Source: Gammaproteobacteria bacterium
Lineage (GTDB): Bacteria; Pseudomonadota; Gammaproteobacteria; Nitrococcales; Nitrococcaceae
Direction of reading: 5' to 3'
DNA length: 59,381 bases
NCBI GenBank assembly: GCA_030433275.1
Contig: JAUILK010000019.1
Coordinates: 1 to 59,381 of the forward strand
Each line of letters starts with the position of its first letter. The first letter of the stretch is position 1. Both the position numbers and the translations under genes were made by a program. Shown piece by piece: positions 1-7,219 of this stretch. A model generated the notes under the pieces. The model had not been told where the DNA came from. It was given only the letters and a program-made list of their open reading frames with translations, and searched no databases.

Positions 1-661
1 ACGTTGGGGTAACACAGCAAAGGTGTGCGCACCGTTACGTTTGACCACCTGTGCCGTGGCCTGGAGCTTCTCCTGCACGGCTTGCGCAAAAGAGCGTCCC
101 GTTGTAGCCCCGCCATCCACCAACACGCTCTGAATCGACTGTAGATTCGATGAACATCGCTCCATGGCCTCCAAGGCCCCTTTGCGATCGGTCACATTGG
201 CCGTAGTGATCGCAACGGCATGCGGCAACCCTTGGGTATCCACCGCAATAGGGCGTTTGATTCCCGAGACCTTCTTGCCCGCATCATACCCCTTGCGTTC
301 GGCGCTGTTGGTGTTCTTCACGCTTTGCGTATCAACGATCAAAAAACTCGTCGCCTCGCGGCGCCCCCCTCGGGTACGGGCCGCACCAACCTGTTTTTTT
401 TAACGCCTGCTCCAGCAGGCTGCCATCCTCTCCTCGCGGTTCGCTCCACTTGGCAAAGTAGGAATGAACCGTGCGCCACTTCGGAAACTCGCCCGGCAAC
501 ATCCGCCACTGACAACCGCTTTTGAGCAGATACAGGATCGCGCGGAGCATCTCGTAGAGATCCACTGCCGTCGGTTTGGTGCGCTTACGCGCACCCTCCA
601 ATAATGGTCTGAGCTGTTCAAACTGCTCGCGCGTGATGCCGCTTGAATAGCGCTTCCTCAT
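1..661 (-). CDS. IS5-family transposase, two frames, truncated by window start
   Basis: This is a DDE transposase of the IS5 family. The first frame (661 down to about 390) starts MRKRYSSGITREQFEQL and holds the conserved stretch LLKSGCQWRMLPGEFPKW. The frame breaks at a run of eight A's on the coding strand (near 392-399). Reading resumes in another frame with LIVDTQSVK, which carries the first catalytic Asp, and VLVDGGATTG, which carries the second. The second frame stays open to base 1, so the Glu-containing C-terminus lies outside the window. Two overlapping frames joined at an A-run are known in some IS5 subgroups (IS427 type), so this may be programmed slippage rather than damage. The start was chosen at the ATG that begins the family N-terminus. 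No terminal inverted repeat is recognisable before the ISAs1 fragment on its right. Confidence 0.85.
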
Positions 662-828
662 CCAGGTGGGAGGAACGGCGGCGGAAGACCGCGTCGATCT
701 CCTCGGGGTCCAGGCTCTGGAGGTTATGACGAATCGAGGTATGGGCGGGTGCGCGCTTCCAGTGGAGTTGGCAGGGCGCATTCAGGCGTTCGCGGTGAGC
801 GTTCATGAAGCGTTGGATTTTTCGGTAG
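662..828 (-). pseudogene. ISAs1-family transposase, internal fragment (left half of split gene)
   Basis: The minus strand reads ...YRKIQRFMNAHRERLN... then HWKRAPAHTSIRHNLQSLDP, typical of the N-terminal part of ISAs1-family (H-repeat-type) transposases. It lacks its own start. Its missing N-terminus is found 10.8 kb away at 11601-11726, and joining the two at the shared TCGGTAG restores one frame (..LGSISYR + KIQRFMN..). The other end runs into the IS5-type gene around 645-665 and the rest of the ISAs1 gene is not seen, so the copy is dead twice over. Confidence 0.8.
822..828. other. Attachment core, left end of integrative element
   Basis: TCGGTAG here matches 11601-11607 exactly. On the minus strand it is CTACCGA, which encodes the Tyr-Arg of the ISAs1 motif SYRKIQ once the element is removed. 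Similarity continues weakly outside the core, with TTGGA a few bases upstream in both copies. Confidence 0.75.
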
Positions 829-892
829 TCAATCACATTGTAGTCTACAGCCCGCACAGTTGAGCTATTTTTCCTATTACCGATTCTCCATA

Positions 893-912
893 TACCGTCA
901 GATATACCGTCA
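893..912 (+). repeat. Two TACCGTCA direct repeats, likely integrase arm sites
   Basis: TACCGTCA occurs at 893-900 and 905-912, 12 bp apart, about 70 bp inside the left core. The same octamer and its complement recur next to the integrase gene at the other end. Their placement at both ends fits arm-type binding sites for the element's tyrosine integrase; that role is inferred. Confidence 0.6.
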
Positions 913-930
913 TGAAATGGAGGTTACCGC

Positions 931-958
931 GCAACAAAAAACCCGGCCTAAGCCGGGT
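931..958 (-). terminator. Rho-independent terminator at left end of element
   Basis: ACCCGGC / GCCGGGT (941-947 and 952-958) forms a 7-bp stem with a 4-base loop. On the minus strand it is followed by six T's, so it would stop leftward transcription of the element's operon before the attachment site. Confidence 0.7.
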
Positions 959-1144
959 CGTGTCGTGGCTCCGGCAGACTTATGCCGCGCTCTCTTGCTC
1001 CCTCGGCCTGTCGAACATATCAGCGGCAACGATGTTCGCATCGCGGATGCATTCGAGCATCAAGTAAGCAAGTTCAATTTGTGCCTTGCTGATACGCTGT
1101 CGCCCCCGCTCGTCGTCATCGGGCATCGTGCAATGTCCGTTTTT

Positions 1145-1177
1145 AAGTTCCACACCTTCCACATGTTCCACAAACCC
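1145..1177. repeat. 33-bp inverted repeat, left arm
   Basis: This stretch is the reverse complement of 1321-1353 with about three mismatches. The pair could form a long hairpin enclosing 143 bases of TTCCACA repeats. Confidence 0.75.
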
Positions 1178-1320
1178 ATAGCTGGTGCGGGTTTTGGAGT
1201 GGAACTTAGTGGAGCCTGTGGAACTTAATGAGTTCTGCGTGGAGCTTAGGCGTGGAGCTTGTGGTGCTTGCGTGGAGCTTAGTGGAACTTGCGGTTTTTC
1301 ATGAAACCCTTGCTGCGCTT

Positions 1321-1353
1321 GGGTTTGTGGAACATGTGGAACTTGTGGAGCTT
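1321..1353. repeat. 33-bp inverted repeat, right arm
   Basis: This is the partner of 1145-1177. Both arms contain CACATGTTCCACAAACCC or its complement. Confidence 0.75.
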
Positions 1354-1381
1354 GTTTTTGCGTGTTGCACGATAGCTCGAC

Positions 1382-1565
1382 GCAGCGCCTCTGCAGCCAA
1401 GCTGGTGCCACTACGAGCAAGCCTGCGAGCCTCTGCCGCTTTCTCACGCGCTTGAGCAAGCGTCATGTCATCCACGCTACCCAGCACCATGCGCTCGGTT
1501 TTCCCATGGACCTTGTAACGCAACCGATAGGATTTCGATCCGCCAGGATGCACCCGGACTGACAA
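1382..1565 (-). pseudogene. Fragment of tyrosine-integrase N-terminal (DUF4102-type) domain
   Basis: The minus strand encodes (L)SVRVHPGGSKSYRLRYK.. and MVLGSVDDMTLAQAREKA, the start of a P4-type integrase arm-binding domain. About 60 residues survive before the sequence switches at about 1382 into the ATPase-tail repeat. No core-binding or catalytic domain follows. It differs from the intact integrase at 10219-11430, so it is a relic of a second integrase. Confidence 0.7.
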
Positions 1566-2154
1566 TCCTTTGCGGCACCGCCGCCAGCTCCTGCGCCCGG
1601 CTGGACAGCTTCTTGTCTATGCCAGCCTCGGCTAAGGTGGGTATTGAGTCTTTAGGCGGTTCCGACAAGGAACCGCCTAAACGCGGCCTGCCCTTCCCGG
1701 CTCGCCCAGTGTTCAACCCCACCGTCGCCTTCTGAGCGGCTATGAGCTCGCCTAGCCGGCGCTCGGCACGAAGCCGAATCTCGGCAGCGTCGACTTCGAG
1801 ATTCTTATTCCGTGCCTGCCTGGCGTAGACACGCATGGCCTGTACTTGTTGGTGTTTTGACAGCCCCGCCTCGGTGGCCGCGTCCTTGCGCGATAATTGA
1901 GTATGGGCGCCCGCACCTAATTGCTTAGGCCCAGTCTTTCCAGGCTCAATCTGTTTAAGCAATTCCCCACACCGCCGAATCGCCCTCGCCTGGATGCGCT
2001 CGGCCATCTTGTGCATGGACTCGTCTTTTGCCTGCTTGGCATAGCTCGCTAGGGCCTCGGCCTTGTTAGCCACTGTAATCACGTTTGGTGTCGCCACTAG
2101 TTGTGGCGGGACCAGAAACAATCTTCTCGCCTGCTCTAGGATTGCTCGTTTCAT
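1477..2154 (-). CDS. Phage/island protein with two GELL-type helical repeats (function unknown)
   Basis: The 225-residue product contains two related helical units: EALASYAKQAKDESM..AERIQARAIRRCGELL, and AMRVYARQARNKNLEVDAAEIRLRAERRLGELI. Such repeats are common in accessory proteins near ParB-like genes in phages and islands. A TLAEAGIDKKLSSRAQELAAVP segment follows. The last 20 or so residues come from reading an integrase fragment in another frame, so the natural C-terminus is lost. The N-terminus overlaps a decayed frame at 2066-2335, and no strong ribosome site marks the ATG at 2154. The gene is probably truncated and may not function. Confidence 0.55.
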   Translation of the reverse strand: MKRAILEQARRLFLVPPQLVATPNVITVANKAEALASYAKQAKDESMHKMAERIQARAIRRCGELLKQIEPGKTGPKQLGAGAHTQLSRKDAATEAGLSKHQQVQAMRVYARQARNKNLEVDAAEIRLRAERRLGELIAAQKATVGLNTGRAGKGRPRLGGSLSEPPKDSIPTLAEAGIDKKLSSRAQELAAVPQRIVSPGASWRIEILSVALQGPWENRAHGAG

Positions 2155-2335
2155 GCTGTTTCTTGGTTGCGCTGCTACGCTTCGAGTTGGCCTGTTCGTA
2201 TATTCGCCTCTGCTCGGCCAGCCATTCCTCGCTTTTCTCTGCGCATGATTTCCAGATCAGATAGCGCTGGTCGGCCGAAAGATCGCGCCGCTGGCCTTTG
2301 CTTTGGCGGTGCTGGATCGGTTGGGTCCTAATGGT
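2066..2335 (-). pseudogene. Decayed island gene, frame without start codon
   Basis: An open minus-strand frame between two TAA stops reads QHRQSKGQRRDLSADQRYLIWK, then WLAEQRRIYEQANSKRSSATKK and SNPRAGE. It has no ATG, GTG or TTG in a sensible place. The pattern (DLSADQR.., KRS..) resembles proteins encoded beside ParB-like genes in phage islands. A shifted overlapping frame (2257-2478) touches the upstream gene, so a frameshift near 2335 probably broke a longer gene. Confidence 0.45.
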
Positions 2336-2478
2336 TTAGTCGTGCCACTAGTTGTGGCAGCACTAAACTCGCAGCTTTCTTTTTCTTTTTCCTTCGCCGC
2401 AGCTCGGCCTACCCGGCCTTCACATGATTGACACTCGTCTATGCGGGAACATTCAGATAGCGCGTTGATCCGTGACAT

Positions 2479-2691
2479 TCACATTTCCCAGCCGTTGAGC
2501 CTTCCCAGCTGTCGCCAGGCACCCGCCTTGAGTGCATCGACATAGCGCGCCGATTGCAGTACGTATAGGCAGATACGCGCCGACCACTGCTCGGATGGCG
2601 TCTCCATGACGGTGGTTCTATCTCGGCTGCGCTGCTCGCGCTTGCGCTGTGCCGGGCTCATTGCTTTTGGACCAATCGACTTGCGTGGCAT
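2479..2691 (-). CDS. Small basic protein of integrative element
   Basis: About 70 residues, beginning MPRKSIGPKAMSPAQRKREQRSRDR, so very basic at the N-terminus, then a helical segment (ARICLYVLQSARYVDALKAG). Proteins starting with a PAQRKR-type segment are common in phages and islands and may bind nucleic acid, but no function is known to me. In-frame ATGs also occur at 2697 and 2691; the start is uncertain. It reads away from the repeat-rich region at 2704-2877. Confidence 0.5.
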   Translation of the reverse strand: MPRKSIGPKAMSPAQRKREQRSRDRTTVMETPSEQWSARICLYVLQSARYVDALKAGAWRQLGRLNGWEM

Positions 2692-2703
2692 GACCATACC
2701 CAA

Positions 2704-2877
2704 TGGTGACTGTCACGCCATTTTATACGTGATTGTCACGGCTTAAAAGGAATATGAGCCCACCGTGCAAGGTGCAGAAATAAGCGTCATAAGCGTCATA
2801 AGCGTCATTCACTTAATATTTTCAAGTGCTTACATATGACACATACGCCCCACGGATGACGCATATGTGTCATGGAT
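2704..2877. promoter_or_regulatory. Iteron and palindrome region (possible origin or operator)
   Basis: Three perfect tandem copies of AAGCGTCAT lie at 2782-2808. GTGACTGTCAC (2707-2717) is a near-perfect palindrome, and GTGATTGTCACGG follows. An imperfect inverted repeat built on ATGACACATACG / CGCATATGTGTCAT lies at about 2834-2875. The region separates a leftward gene from the rightward HicB-like pair. Such clusters serve as replication origins or repressor sites in islands; which applies here is unknown. Confidence 0.55.
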
Positions 2878-2919
2878 GAGCACTACCCGCCATAAGAATC
2901 GGCTGTTGCGTGCCCGTCG

Positions 2920-2945
2920 AAAGACGGGTCAAAATGACCCGTCTT
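2920..2945. terminator. Bidirectional rho-independent terminator
   Basis: AAAGACGGGTCA and TGACCCGTCTTT form a perfect 12-bp stem with a 2-base loop, followed by T's on the plus strand. It lies between the repeat region and the HicB-like pair. Confidence 0.75.
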
Positions 2946-3173
2946 TTTCGGGCCGCGCTGTCCTTCGGCACTTAATAGAGTTTAACGTAGGCTGTGCTAC
3001 AGTCAGCAATGCGGGTGGGGGCTGCTCCGCAGAAGACATAATAGGCTACAAGGTACGAACATATAAGAAAGTGACCAAGAGAACGATTTTCAGGTTGGAT
3101 GGGCTAGACTATGAAAAAACAGAGAAGCGCGCACGCATTGCATCGGCGTGCTGGTCGATCTCACACGGTAATA

Positions 3174-3488
3174 ATGAACTTGCACGTATTGGTGAGCCAG
3201 GATGGCGACGGGTTATGGAACGCGCAGGGCATAGAAGTTGACTATGCTGCGTGTGGTTCAACCTTGGAGGACGTCCAGGGACGTTTCCAGAAAGGGCTTC
3301 GCAGAACTATTCAGGCACATTTAGAACGGTATGGTTCTATTGAGAAAATCTTAACCCGAACCCCAACATCTATTGTCGAGGAAATTAAGGATGGGAATGA
3401 ATATTCCTTTACCCTTTCGGGTAAGCATGACTTAAAAGAACCTCTATTCCCTTACAAAAATATCGAGTACATGCGCGCCCGGCCATGA
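3174..3488 (+). CDS. HicB-like antitoxin-type protein
   Basis: About 104 residues from the ATG at 3174. The N-terminus MNLHVLVSQDGDGLWNAQGIEVDYAACGSTLEDV resembles the HicB fold: a beta-strand, a D-G-W/Y turn, then a strand and helix (LEDVQGRFQKGLRRTI). The start is chosen because the upstream in-frame residues are basic and unlike the family; no clear ribosome site is visible. The gene at 3492 follows after 3 bases, so the two are probably cotranscribed. HicB proteins neutralise HicA mRNA interferases; assignment here is by fold pattern only. Confidence 0.5.
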   Translation: MNLHVLVSQDGDGLWNAQGIEVDYAACGSTLEDVQGRFQKGLRRTIQAHLERYGSIEKILTRTPTSIVEEIKDGNEYSFTLSGKHDLKEPLFPYKNIEYMRARP

Positions 3489-3491
3489 ATA

Positions 3492-3743
3492 ATGAAAATT
3501 CCTCCACCGTGGGACCCAAATGGCAACATCATTGGCTCATTAGTTAGAACAAAGATATTGGAAACCTTAAAAGAATTTGGAGTTAATATAATACAAGATG
3601 CGGACGACTCAGAAAGCTATATTATTGAGACTGAAAACGACATTATATCGATATCACTACCAAAGCTAGTCAGCGGAGATATGATTAAATGGTTAGGTCG
3701 AAAATTAGACATTAGCCCGCACGAATTCTATTCTCGTCATTAA
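3492..3743 (+). CDS. Small partner of HicB-like protein (possible toxin)
   Basis: 83 residues, starting MKIPPPWDPNGNIIGSLVRTK, with a central ENDIISISLPKLVSGDM segment. It begins 3 bases after the HicB-like gene, so the pair has toxin-antitoxin geometry. No HicA signature (the conserved G-S-H catalytic region) is recognisable, so this is either a divergent partner or an unrelated protein. Base composition is AT-richer than the neighbouring element genes, which suggests separate acquisition. Confidence 0.5.
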   Translation: MKIPPPWDPNGNIIGSLVRTKILETLKEFGVNIIQDADDSESYIIETENDIISISLPKLVSGDMIKWLGRKLDISPHEFYSRH

Positions 3744-4265
3744 GGGCGCTATACTCTAGCTGAACTTCCAAGAACCCTTGGGTCGGCGCCTAAAAAACAT
3801 CCTCGCTGCTCTTGGCGAGACAATGCTGCTTACCCAACAAGATTAAATACTCAGACAGAGAGTTCTCTATCAGTGCGCGCCGTCTCGCTGCGCTGCGAGC
3901 CTTCTGCCCTGGATGATGGATGTGCGAATCTGCCATTCAATGAATGGCACCTAGTCATGTTTCGCGCCCTGCATCTAAAAGCCTTTAGGTGGCCATATAT
4001 TACGTGCGATCCGTCGATTGAGCGCCACGTGTCAGGTAACCCTGTAACTTTTGACACTAGCGCGCAGCGTGAAATGCGCTAGTTTTCGGGATGTGGTTTT
4101 CTAAATCCTCTCTCTAAACCTCTGGCTGGGCACGGATGCCTGGCCTTTTTCTTACCGCCCGGCCAGCTCATGGATATCGGCGCTTTTTAGCGAGCCTTCC
4201 CAGCGGCACCCCCCCCTACGGCCGATCAGCCCATGTACAGTAAATGATCCTGCGTGAGGCGAATC
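3744..4265. other. 522-bp region without a convincing gene
   Basis: Short frames exist on both strands but overlap each other and resemble nothing I recognise. The only clear structure is the terminator at 4124-4150. Confidence 0.5.
4124..4150 (+). terminator. Rho-independent terminator
   Basis: GGCTGGGCA / TGCCTGGCC forms a 9-bp stem with two wobble pairs and a 4-base loop, followed by TTTTT on the plus strand. It could end transcription from the HicB-like pair. Confidence 0.55.
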
Positions 4266-4538
4266 TTATCGCTTCACCACGTCCACGTAGTCGCCCGCAC
4301 GGATGAGCGCAAGTTCGCGCAGCAAGGTGGTCGTTGGACGCAGGGCAAAGAAGATCGAACCAATCAGAAAGAGCCAAGTAGCGGCGTAGACAGTGGCTTC
4401 GTCGAAGAAAAACACGCTGCCTGTGATAAACATCACTGCCGCTAGAAAATCGATCAGTGTATAGGCGAGTGTGTAGTAGGCATAGATTTTGCGATGCTTA
4501 GAGCTGCGTATACGACTGTGCGGATCGAACCATTGCAT
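4266..4538 (-). CDS. YrhK-like small membrane protein
   Basis: About 90 residues with a basic N-terminus (HSRIRSSKHRKIYAYY) and two hydrophobic helices, one around LAYTLIDFLAAVMFITGSVFFF and one around TWLFLIGSIFFALRP, then RELALIRAGDY. This layout matches the YrhK domain, a family of small membrane proteins of unknown function. The ATG at 4538 is preferred over the one at 4553 because GAGGAG lies 8 bases upstream of it. It is the first gene leftwards of the element's middle and may be cargo. Confidence 0.6.
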   Translation of the reverse strand: MQWFDPHSRIRSSKHRKIYAYYTLAYTLIDFLAAVMFITGSVFFFDEATVYAATWLFLIGSIFFALRPTTTLLRELALIRAGDYVDVVKR

Positions 4539-4732
4539 TAATTTTCTCCTCATTGTGTCGCGCGGTTGCGTAAACCGCTCGATAATAAGGGAGTTATCGA
4601 AAATCTGAAATGAACGAATTGAAAGTGATTATAAAAACATCAATGCACTTAAGAGTGTCCGACCGAACCGACGATGGTGATGGATTTTACCCGTGTTTCC
4701 ACGGACGGCTTTTTAAGCAGTGACAGTCACGT

Positions 4733-4939
4733 TTACAGTCGCAACCCGGCAGACTTTTCGATTATCAGAAGGCATGAGTCAACCGCTTCGCGTCGGTCGA
4801 TGTGGTCTAGGGTCGATGCCCGGATTACTTCGCCGACCGCACGCGCCAGCATAATTACCCGTTCGGCGGGTGGCATACCGGCCAGTTCGTCCAAGAATCC
4901 GCGTTCTGATGATCGCTGCATGGCTTCACCCGCACTCAT
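4733..4939 (-). CDS. Small hypothetical protein of integrative element
   Basis: 68 residues, alpha-helical in appearance (ERVIMLARAVGEVIRASTLDHIDRREAV), no recognisable family. No clear ribosome site precedes the ATG. It lies on the operon strand with no competing frame. Confidence 0.4.
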   Translation of the reverse strand: MSAGEAMQRSSERGFLDELAGMPPAERVIMLARAVGEVIRASTLDHIDRREAVDSCLLIIEKSAGLRL

Positions 4940-5042
4940 AAAAAATAATCAGCCTTATTTTCAAGGGCTATCGCTAGAAAATAATTGGGGTCCGAATTAC
5001 CCGTGAACAAGTTCACATTTCCAGGGTCCCTGGCTTGAATTC

Positions 5043-5246
5043 TCACCCAATAGCTCGATGCTCACTGCGAACGGCGGCGAAGGCCCTCGCCCACGATTCC
5101 TGGATCGGTTGCGAAGTCTTGCTGTTCGGCTGGCTGTTCTGCTCAACGCCTCGACCCGCCTTGGCCTTTCGCTCGCGCCTAAGCTGCTCGTAGTGCTCAA
5201 GCTCGGATTGGGTCGGGTAACCGGGTCCAGTTGTTGGGTTGGTCAT
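5043..5246 (-). CDS. Small hypothetical protein of integrative element
   Basis: 67 residues beginning MTNPTTGPGYPTQSELEHYEQ, with a charged centre (LRRERKAKAG) and a polar C-terminus. The start is fixed by GGAG about 9 bases before the ATG at 5246; the longer frame upstream (to 5483) is basic and low-complexity and is not believed. Function unknown. Confidence 0.55.
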   Translation of the reverse strand: MTNPTTGPGYPTQSELEHYEQLRRERKAKAGRGVEQNSQPNSKTSQPIQESWARAFAAVRSEHRAIG

Positions 5247-5479
5247 TGATAATCTCCGTACTGATAAAAATACGCGGCGTGCCGGCGGAGCAGATTCAGC
5301 GGTTCCGCCGCCGCGAGCCGCACCCACCACCTTTGCCATCGGCCAATAGCTTTGGTGGCCACGGGCCTTGCCTGTCGCGCCGCAGGAGTAGCGGCCACGG
5401 GCTCTGCGGGGTTTTGGACGAATAGCTAACCGGGCACTCCCGCAGTAACCCCAGCCAGCCCTGGCCACGCTAAAGGCGC

Positions 5480-6433
5480 TCATCGGACGCTGCCTTGCCT
5501 CGATTTTTGGACTGGAACCTGCCGGGAAACGTACGGCTTTGGTGCATCAGCCGTTTCGCGGGCGGCCAACACGATTTCTGGCTTGAAACCCGTTCGACGG
5601 TAAACAAATTCGCCAGCGGCTTCTAGCGAGGAAACAAGCATTTCTTCTTCAATTTCAAGCGCATGGAGCTGATCGTTGATTTTGTGCAGTTTGTCGGAAC
5701 GGGCGGTGGCCGGGATGGCTTGCTTGTCGTCGGTGTTGAGTTCAGCGGCTAGGCTCGCTTTGAGTTGTTCTGGAAGTAAGGCGCACAGCGCAGGCGCCAG
5801 GTCAAAGCTAACGATACTAGTGTTTTCAGTGAACGGCGTTGCAACCTTGGAAATCCTCAGCGCAGCGGCGTCGATTGGGTTTTCGTATATGGGGAACTGG
5901 TTGGCCAACCCGCCCAAATGGAACTCGGAAGCGCGAGCAGCAATCCAAGATTCAATGCGGCCCAACGTCTCGTTACGTGGTAACGGCGCCTCTTCGATGG
6001 CGGTACGCTGCTCGGTAAGCGAGTCAATTTCGGCGCGCAGTTGATCGAGCGACTTCTTCGTTTTGGCAACATCTTTCGGAGGCGTAGGTGCGGGGTACTC
6101 CCCGCCGCGCCTCGCACCACTGCCTTTAAGCCATCCCTCGCAGCCGCGAACCACCGGATCGATGTACGCCAAGCGCTCGCGGGCCGCACATAATTCGTTG
6201 TCCAGCAAATCAACTTCAGCGCCTAAATCATCGATCCGTTCGAACTCGTCAACACTCAGTTCACGGGCACGCGCGAAACCCTCGCCAGTTTTTGCACGGG
6301 CGGCGTGTTGCTGCGCCTTTTTCAATTCGGTTCGAGCCAAGCGCAGTCGCTCGGATAAATCAGCAGTAACGGAATTAAGCTGATCGCGCCGCGCGGCTAA
6401 GAGTCGCAGTTTTTGCTTGTCGTATTCGATCAT
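5480..6433 (-). CDS. Coiled-coil protein of integrative element
   Basis: 317 residues. The N-terminal 110 or so form heptad-rich coiled coil (QLNSVTADLSERLRLARTELKKAQQ), followed by a Pro/Gly linker (GEYPAPTPPKDV), a second coil (LDQLRAEIDSLTEQRTAIEE) and a third near the C-terminus (KLHKINDQLHALEIEEEM). No enzymatic motif or membrane segment is seen. AGGGG precedes the ATG by about 9 bases. It follows the 137-residue gene in the leftward operon. Function unknown. Confidence 0.65.
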   Translation of the reverse strand: MIEYDKQKLRLLAARRDQLNSVTADLSERLRLARTELKKAQQHAARAKTGEGFARARELSVDEFERIDDLGAEVDLLDNELCAARERLAYIDPVVRGCEGWLKGSGARRGGEYPAPTPPKDVAKTKKSLDQLRAEIDSLTEQRTAIEEAPLPRNETLGRIESWIAARASEFHLGGLANQFPIYENPIDAAALRISKVATPFTENTSIVSFDLAPALCALLPEQLKASLAAELNTDDKQAIPATARSDKLHKINDQLHALEIEEEMLVSSLEAAGEFVYRRTGFKPEIVLAARETADAPKPYVSRQVPVQKSRQGSVR

Positions 6434-6501
6434 TGAGAAAACCCCTGTTTCGATACTCGAATTATACCATTCGATTTATTCCAAATCGGGCTCGAAATGA
6501 A

Positions 6502-6915
6502 TCAGTTTTGCTGCTGAATGATTCGTCGTATTTGGCTTTTGCTGGATACCATACAGCCGCTGTCGAACGCGAGACATAGAAACGCATTCATTCGCCCACG
6601 TGGCATCTTCCCGGTGCGTTTGAATTGGCGGTAGTGACGGTCGAATGCTTTTACTTCGGCTGTGAATTGGGAAACGGCGCTGGAATTGATACGGGATTTT
6701 TTCGGCTCGAACAATTCGAACGCCCGACGCAAATAATAATCTCTCTTCGACTTCGCCGAACGAAATGGTTCAGGCTTCAGCCCGAAGCATTGCGCGAGTG
6801 GAATATCGCCATCCATTTCCAAAAATCTGCGAAACGCCCCGACAAGCCACGCAGCTTCGTCAGGCGGGATCGGGTCGCCGGGCTCTAGTGATGCAATGGT
6901 TTCCAGGTAGCTCAT
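6502..6915 (-). CDS. Hypothetical protein of integrative element
   Basis: 137 residues, soluble, with an acidic N-terminal half (LEPGDPIPPDEAAWLVGAFRRFLEMDG) and a basic C-terminal half (DRHYRQFKRTGKMPRGRMN..IRRIIQQQN). The pattern suggests a nucleic-acid-associated protein, but no family is recognised. It starts 4 bases after the preceding gene and is probably cotranscribed with it. Confidence 0.6.
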   Translation of the reverse strand: MSYLETIASLEPGDPIPPDEAAWLVGAFRRFLEMDGDIPLAQCFGLKPEPFRSAKSKRDYYLRRAFELFEPKKSRINSSAVSQFTAEVKAFDRHYRQFKRTGKMPRGRMNAFLCLAFDSGCMVSSKSQIRRIIQQQN

Positions 6916-6919
6916 GCGG

Positions 6920-7219
6920 TCACCCTGGGACCACCATAAGCACGAACCCCGCAGCTAGCTTTACCGGGTGACATTCACGGCAATGCCAATCACTGCCGCC
7001 TGGTTCGCGGTAGAACGAACAGCAGCCGCAATAGCACGGCTCGATGGGGCCGTGCCGATCACATCGCGGATTGAGTAGCGCCAGCAGCTCAGTCTTGTGC
7101 TGGCGCAGGCGATCCTTGAGATCGGTATCTAGCGGCCCTTGGATTACCAGTTCCCGACCGTCCACCCGCAGGGATAGGCCGCGATTCTGGCACTCGATAA
7201 CCAATGCTTGCGCGGTCAT
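6920..7219 (-). CDS. TubC-docking-like protein with C-terminal zinc-ribbon cysteines
   Basis: 99 residues. The N-terminal 55 (ALVIECQNRGLSLRVDGRELVIQGPL.. to KTELLALLNP) match the small fold annotated as TubC N-terminal docking domain-related. It is followed by Cys pairs (CDRHGPIEPCYCGCC.., CRECHP) that probably bind zinc. Such proteins recur next to primase/helicase-like genes in islands. Its ATG overlaps the stop of the ATPase gene (ATGA), so translation is coupled. Function unproven. Confidence 0.65.
   Translation of the reverse strand: MTAQALVIECQNRGLSLRVDGRELVIQGPLDTDLKDRLRQHKTELLALLNPRCDRHGPIEPCYCGCCSFYREPGGSDWHCRECHPVKLAAGFVLMVVPG

Larger units (their letters stand above)
1128..1382. 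repeat. Copy A of a (TTCCACA)-rich tail module
   Basis: The segment is built from short direct repeats of TTCCACA/TGTGGAA. It is homologous over its whole length to 7252-7494: both start with TTTTTAAG(C/T)TCCACACC and end with GCACGATAGCTCGAC. Small indels inside make the repeat readable in all three frames (QVPQ, SST and KFH patterns), while the two ends stay in the same frame in both copies. Confidence 0.75.
980..1459 (-). pseudogene. Orphan copy of the ATPase C-terminal tail
   Basis: This open frame has no recognisable domain, but from about 1382 leftwards it reads LSCNTQKQAPQVPHVPQ... and ends GFVEHVEGVELKNGHC..PDDDER. The same frame and landmarks form the tail of the P-loop ATPase at 7216-8940 (LSCNVQKQVPQ.. 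to GFVEHVEGVELKN..PDDDER). It then adds about 35 residues not found in the ATPase. The upstream part of the frame (1383-1459) is an out-of-frame reading of an integrase fragment. It is best explained as a detached duplicate of the ATPase 3' end left by recombination. Confidence 0.6.

Noticed and set aside
2257-2478. Minus-strand frame of 73 residues starting right after the small basic protein
   Set aside because: Its second half is an out-of-frame reading of a start-less frame that looks more protein-like (2066-2335); no family or ribosome site supports it.
3851-4082. Overlapping frames on both strands of about 68 residues
   Set aside because: They are mirror shadows of each other, with no family or ribosome site.
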